Shown here one piece after another: positions 7,340-10,168 of a stretch of DNA of 10,168 bases. Positions within the stretch are counted from its first letter, which is position 1; every line of letters begins with the position of its first letter. The notes under the pieces were generated by a model. It was not told the origin of the DNA, ran no database searches, and saw only the letters and a list, made by a program, of their open reading frames with translations. The position numbers and the translations under genes are program-made. Source of the DNA: Bacteroidales bacterium (lineage in GTDB: Bacteria > Bacteroidota > Bacteroidia > Bacteroidales > VadinHA17); contig JABUEV010000053.1 of the NCBI GenBank assembly GCA_013314865.1, positions 1 to 10,168 on the forward strand. The letters are read 5' to 3'.

Positions 7340-8389
7340 ATGCCGGTAAACGGGATGAAGAAAACAAACATATCAGAGTTTTTAAAGCTAGCAGATAACT
7401 ATCCAATTATTGACGTACGGTCTCCCTCCGAATTTAAACAGGGGCATATCCCTGGGGCTATCAATATTCCGCTGTTTGACGATCATCAGAGGGAAACTGT
7501 CGGTATAAGTTATGCCCGGCAGGGCCGTATTAAAGCGATACTTACCGGGCTGGAACTCATAGGCCCGTCTCTCTCTTCCAAACTTAAATCTGCCCTTAAG
7601 CTTGCTCACAGCGGTAAACTTCTTGTCCATTGCTGGCGCGGGGGAATGAGAAGCGAAACAATGGCATGGCTCTTTTCACTTGGAGACATTGAAACTTTCG
7701 TTCTTGAAGGCGGTTACAAGTCATACCGCAATCATATCCTCAATGAACTGTCGCAAGAAAGAAAAATTATTGTTCTTGGAGGATTGACCGGCAGTGGCAA
7801 AACCAAAATACTTCAGTATCTCAAGGAACACGGTCACCAGGTTATTGATCTTGAAAAGATTGCCTGCCATAAAGGGTCCGCTTTTGGATGGATGGGACAG
7901 GAACCTCAGCCAACCTCTGAACATTTTGCCAACCTGCTTTTTGATGAGTGGAAAAAGCTTGACTTCAGCCGGCCTGTATGGATTGAAGATGAAAGCAGTA
8001 ATATTGGAAATGTATTCATGCCTTCAGAGTTTTATGACAATATGCAGAAATGCCGGGCAATAATTCTGATGATGGATATTGAAACAAGAATTCCCGGCCT
8101 GCTTGCCGACTACACTGCTTTTCCTCCGGAGATGATTAAAGAATCAATCAACAGAATCAGCAAAAGGCTGGGAGCTGAAAATGCGAAAATTTCTATCAGG
8201 GCAGTTGAAAATAATGACTTTGCTACTGCCATACGAATAATACTTGGATACTATGACAAGTCATATCTGTATGGCCTGAGAAAAAAAGAGAGCAATAAAG
8301 TGATTTATGTTGAGACCGCTACTGATGATGTGGAAATTAACGCTTTAAAAGTACTTGAAGCATCAGAAAAAATTGTCTGGAATAAATAA
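7340..8389 (+). CDS. mnmH: tRNA 2-selenouridine synthase (MnmH/SelU/YbbB)
   Basis: MnmH replaces the sulfur of 2-thiouridine at tRNA wobble position 34 with selenium, using selenophosphate from SelD via a geranylated intermediate. The 349-residue protein has the two-domain family layout. The N-terminal rhodanese domain has IDVRSPSEF (24-32) and the active-site loop LVHCWRGGMRS with Cys98. The C-terminal P-loop domain has Walker A GLTGSGKT (148-155), a conserved DLEKIACHKGSAFG region (170-183) and WIEDES (214-219). Length is normal. Two starts are possible, ATG 7340 and ATG 7355 (residue 6); the second matches the usual family N-terminus slightly better. The gene converges on a U32-family gene that may also act on U34, with only 7 bases between the stops. 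It implies that the organism has selD, which is not in view. Confidence 0.93.
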   Translation: MPVNGMKKTNISEFLKLADNYPIIDVRSPSEFKQGHIPGAINIPLFDDHQRETVGISYARQGRIKAILTGLELIGPSLSSKLKSALKLAHSGKLLVHCWRGGMRSETMAWLFSLGDIETFVLEGGYKSYRNHILNELSQERKIIVLGGLTGSGKTKILQYLKEHGHQVIDLEKIACHKGSAFGWMGQEPQPTSEHFANLLFDEWKKLDFSRPVWIEDESSNIGNVFMPSEFYDNMQKCRAIILMMDIETRIPGLLADYTAFPPEMIKESINRISKRLGAENAKISIRAVENNDFATAIRIILGYYDKSYLYGLRKKESNKVIYVETATDDVEINALKVLEASEKIVWNK

Positions 8390-8398
8390 CAATTTTTT
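8367..8398. terminator. AT-rich bidirectional hairpin spanning the mnmH and U32 gene 3' ends
   Basis: AAAAAATTGT (8367-8376) and ACAATTTTTT (8389-8398) are perfect 10-base inverted arms around a 12-base spacer. Read in either direction the structure ends in a T run, as expected for a shared bidirectional terminator. It covers the last codons and stop of mnmH and reaches into the stop codon of the convergent gene. The stem has a single G-C pair, so it is weak and may be only partly effective. Confidence 0.4.
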
Positions 8399-9638
8399 AA
8401 TCCCTGTCAATCCATTTATACACTTTGTCTGATCTCCGCAGGTAAACAGGAATCTTAACAGAGCAAAAGGAGCCTTTAGGAGCTTTGTCAGCTTCAGTCA
8501 GTTCGACCCTCACCTCATCTACCGTATGCTCTATAACGCCGGTAGTTGGACCAATAATCAGAATCTGATCCCCTTTAAAAAGATCATCATTTTCCAGCTT
8601 AATCTCTGCAACACCGGATTTTGTAAAATAGTTGGTTATTTTGCCGATATAGATTTTCCTTTTTGACGAGGCTGACCCGTATCTTGTATTCCATTCTCCA
8701 AGCTTCTGGCCGAGATAGTATCCGTCCCAGAATCCCCTGTTGAATACTGTGGAAAGTCTTTCTTTCCACAACTGAATTTTCTCATCGTTGTATGTACCGT
8801 CCAGAACTGAAAGGAGAGCCTCATTGTAGCATGAGGTTACTGTTTTGACATATTCCGGGGAGCGGGCTCTGCCTTCAATCTTGAATACACGCGCCCCTGC
8901 ATCTGCAATTTTGTCAATGAATCCAATTGTGCACAAATCTTTTGGCGACATGATGTATTCATTGTCTATCATCAGTTCATACCCTGTCTCCTTTTCTGTT
9001 ACTATATATGCTTTCCTGCATGTCTGGTAGCATTTCCCCCTGTTTGCGGAAGTATTGTTTTCATGAAGGCTGAGGTAGCATTTTCCTGAAATTGCCATGC
9101 AAAGGGCGCCATGAACAAACATCTCAATTCTGACACGATTCCCGGAAGGTCCGGTAATGTTATGTTCTGTTATTGAGTCATAAATTTTTCTGACCTGATT
9201 CAGGTTCAGCTCCCTGGCAAGAACCACGACATCTGCCCACCTTGAATAAAACTTCAGGGCCTCAGTATTGGCAATGTTAAGCTGTGTGGAGAGGTGAATT
9301 CCCATACCGCGGGCAAAGGCATATTCCATAACAGCAATATCTGATGCAATAACCGCATCGATTCCGCTTTCGGCGGCAGAATCCACTATCTCGCGTATAA
9401 GGCCTGTTTCATCATCATAAACCACCACGTTCAGGGTAAGGTAGCTTTTTATGCCTTTTTCCCTGCAAATACCCGCAATTTTTTTTAAATCGGACAGGGT
9501 AAAATTTGCAGAAGAGCCAGCCCTCATGTTAAGATGTTCAGCGCCGAAATAAACAGAATCTGCACCTCCCTGGATCGCTGCCATCAGGGACTCATACGAG
9601 CCGGCTGGCGCCATAATCTCAAAGTCCTTTCTCTCCAT
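8397..9638 (-). CDS. U32-family protein, probable tRNA 5-hydroxyuridine synthesis protein (TrhP/YegQ-like)
   Basis: The protein has 413 residues and is annotated by tradition as a peptidase/collagenase, but studied members (TrhP, UbiU/UbiV, RlhA) are Fe-S proteins that hydroxylate RNA bases or ubiquinone precursors. It opens with the family pattern APAGSYESLMAAIQGGADSVYFG (residues 10-32). The U32 signature IEMFVHGALCMAISGKC (171-187) follows, then SANRGKCYQTCR (197-208). Cysteines C180, C187, C203, C207 and C236 can supply a 4Fe-4S cluster. KIEGRARSPEYV is at 253-264, and a C-terminal beta-barrel-like segment (about 325-405) is of the type found in TrhP proteins. TrhP forms ho5U at tRNA U34 from prephenate; the same role is likely here, supported by convergent mnmH. 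The start is ATG 9638, 21 bases after the upstream kinase stop on the same strand, suggesting one operon. An RlhA-like rRNA substrate is the alternative. Confidence 0.85.
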   Translation of the reverse strand: MERKDFEIMAPAGSYESLMAAIQGGADSVYFGAEHLNMRAGSSANFTLSDLKKIAGICREKGIKSYLTLNVVVYDDETGLIREIVDSAAESGIDAVIASDIAVMEYAFARGMGIHLSTQLNIANTEALKFYSRWADVVVLARELNLNQVRKIYDSITEHNITGPSGNRVRIEMFVHGALCMAISGKCYLSLHENNTSANRGKCYQTCRKAYIVTEKETGYELMIDNEYIMSPKDLCTIGFIDKIADAGARVFKIEGRARSPEYVKTVTSCYNEALLSVLDGTYNDEKIQLWKERLSTVFNRGFWDGYYLGQKLGEWNTRYGSASSKRKIYIGKITNYFTKSGVAEIKLENDDLFKGDQILIIGPTTGVIEHTVDEVRVELTEADKAPKGSFCSVKIPVYLRRSDKVYKWIDRD

Positions 9639-9659
9639 AAAGAATTAGCCGGGCAGGCC

Positions 9660-10168
9660 TTATTTGGTTTTGTTGAGTATGATTCTGATGCAGGAACCTT
9701 TGCCGATTTCAGATGACTTGACGAATATCTTTCCCTTGTGATATTTTTCTATGATCCGTTTTGCCAGTGAGAGCCCCAGGCCCCACCCTCGCTCTTTGGT
9801 TGTGAATCCCGGGCTGAATATCTTCCTGAATAAAGCCTTGGGAATGCCTTTCCCGGTGTCTGAAATGTCAAGCATCACCTGTTTTTCAGTCTCAGAAATC
9901 CTCATGGTAACGGTACCCACTCCTTCCATTGCATCAATTGCATTCTTTGAGACATTCTCAATAACCCACTCAAACAATGCACTGTTTACAGGCAAGACAA
10001 CTTCCCTTGATTCATCGAATTCAAGATTGAACTGAACCCTCGATGAAGACCTTGTTTTGAGGTATTCGACTGAATTAAGAATTAGCTTCACTATATTTTC
10101 TTTTGCCAGTGAGGGCTTGGAGCCTATTCTGGAAAACCGTTCAGTAACCTTCTCAAGCCGCTCAATGT
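9660..10168 (-). CDS. Sensor histidine kinase, C-terminal catalytic part (5' end outside window)
   Basis: The frame is open from the window edge to a TAA at 9662-9660. The visible ~169 residues start in the tail of the dimerisation region (a KVTERFSRIGSKP segment) and cover a complete HATPase_c domain. The N box is ENVSKNAIDAM, G1 is DTGKGIP, and FTTKERGWGLGLSLAKRI covers the F and G2 boxes. All ATP-binding residues expected of an active kinase are present. The style resembles NtrB/NtrY-type kinases common in Bacteroidota, with no receiver attached. The protein ends 21 bases before the U32 gene, so the two are probably co-transcribed. The sensor domain and phosphoacceptor His are out of view, so the signal is unknown. 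It contrasts with the degenerate hybrid kinase in the same window. Confidence 0.9.
   Translation of the reverse strand, partial: IERLEKVTERFSRIGSKPSLAKENIVKLILNSVEYLKTRSSSRVQFNLEFDESREVVLPVNSALFEWVIENVSKNAIDAMEGVGTVTMRISETEKQVMLDISDTGKGIPKALFRKIFSPGFTTKERGWGLGLSLAKRIIEKYHKGKIFVKSSEIGKGSCIRIILNKTK

Noticed and set aside
9751..10035. Plus-strand 94-codon open frame opposite the partial histidine kinase
   Set aside because: It is antisense to the N, G1, F and G2 boxes of a clear HATPase domain and has no independent support.
1..10168. Mobile element, defence island, CRISPR array, tRNA or rRNA
   Set aside because: No transposase, integrase, regularly spaced repeats, cloverleaf or rRNA-like stretch was recognised on reading either strand.

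Overview
The window looks like chromosomal DNA from a member of the Bacteroidota, probably a Bacteroidales or Marinilabiliales relative. This is inferred from three things: moderate-to-low GC, start sites with no Shine-Dalgarno but with Bacteroidota-type -7 boxes (TAnnTTTG) upstream, and the gene families present. No phage, insertion sequence, CRISPR, tRNA or rRNA signal was seen. Eight protein genes fill almost the whole window; the longest gap is about 116 bases.

Layout. Bases 2-1024 (+) hold the C-terminal part of an M14-type metallocarboxypeptidase-like protein, cut by the window edge. It faces a minus-strand TIGR01777-family NAD(P)-dependent epimerase (1141-2070). A divergent promoter region separates that gene from a 6-phosphofructokinase (2181-3413, +) whose active-site residues predict use of pyrophosphate. 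A good hairpin terminator follows. Next come rsgA (3485-4411, +, TTG start), a ribosome-assembly GTPase, and a 938-residue membrane-anchored hybrid histidine kinase (4465-7281, +). mnmH/selU (7340-8389, +), the tRNA 2-selenouridine synthase, follows and converges within 7 bases on a minus-strand U32-family protein (8397-9638) of the kind that hydroxylates wobble uridine. Upstream of the U32 gene on the same strand, and probably co-transcribed with it, is the C-terminal part of an orthodox histidine kinase (9660 to the window edge).

How it fits together. Much of the window is housekeeping: glycolysis (pfk), 30S maturation (rsgA) and tRNA wobble-uridine chemistry (mnmH, U32). The most unusual gene is the hybrid kinase. 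Its phosphoacceptor histidine is tyrosine (Y438), the key N-box asparagine is histidine, and the glycines of both G boxes are lost. The first receiver is also degenerate, yet the last receiver keeps every catalytic residue. The reading frame is otherwise intact, so it looks like a selected signalling pseudokinase, comparable in its H-to-Y change to Caulobacter DivL, rather than a decaying gene. A second possible loss of a catalytic residue, His to Asp at the third zinc-ligand position, is visible in the partial M14 protein.
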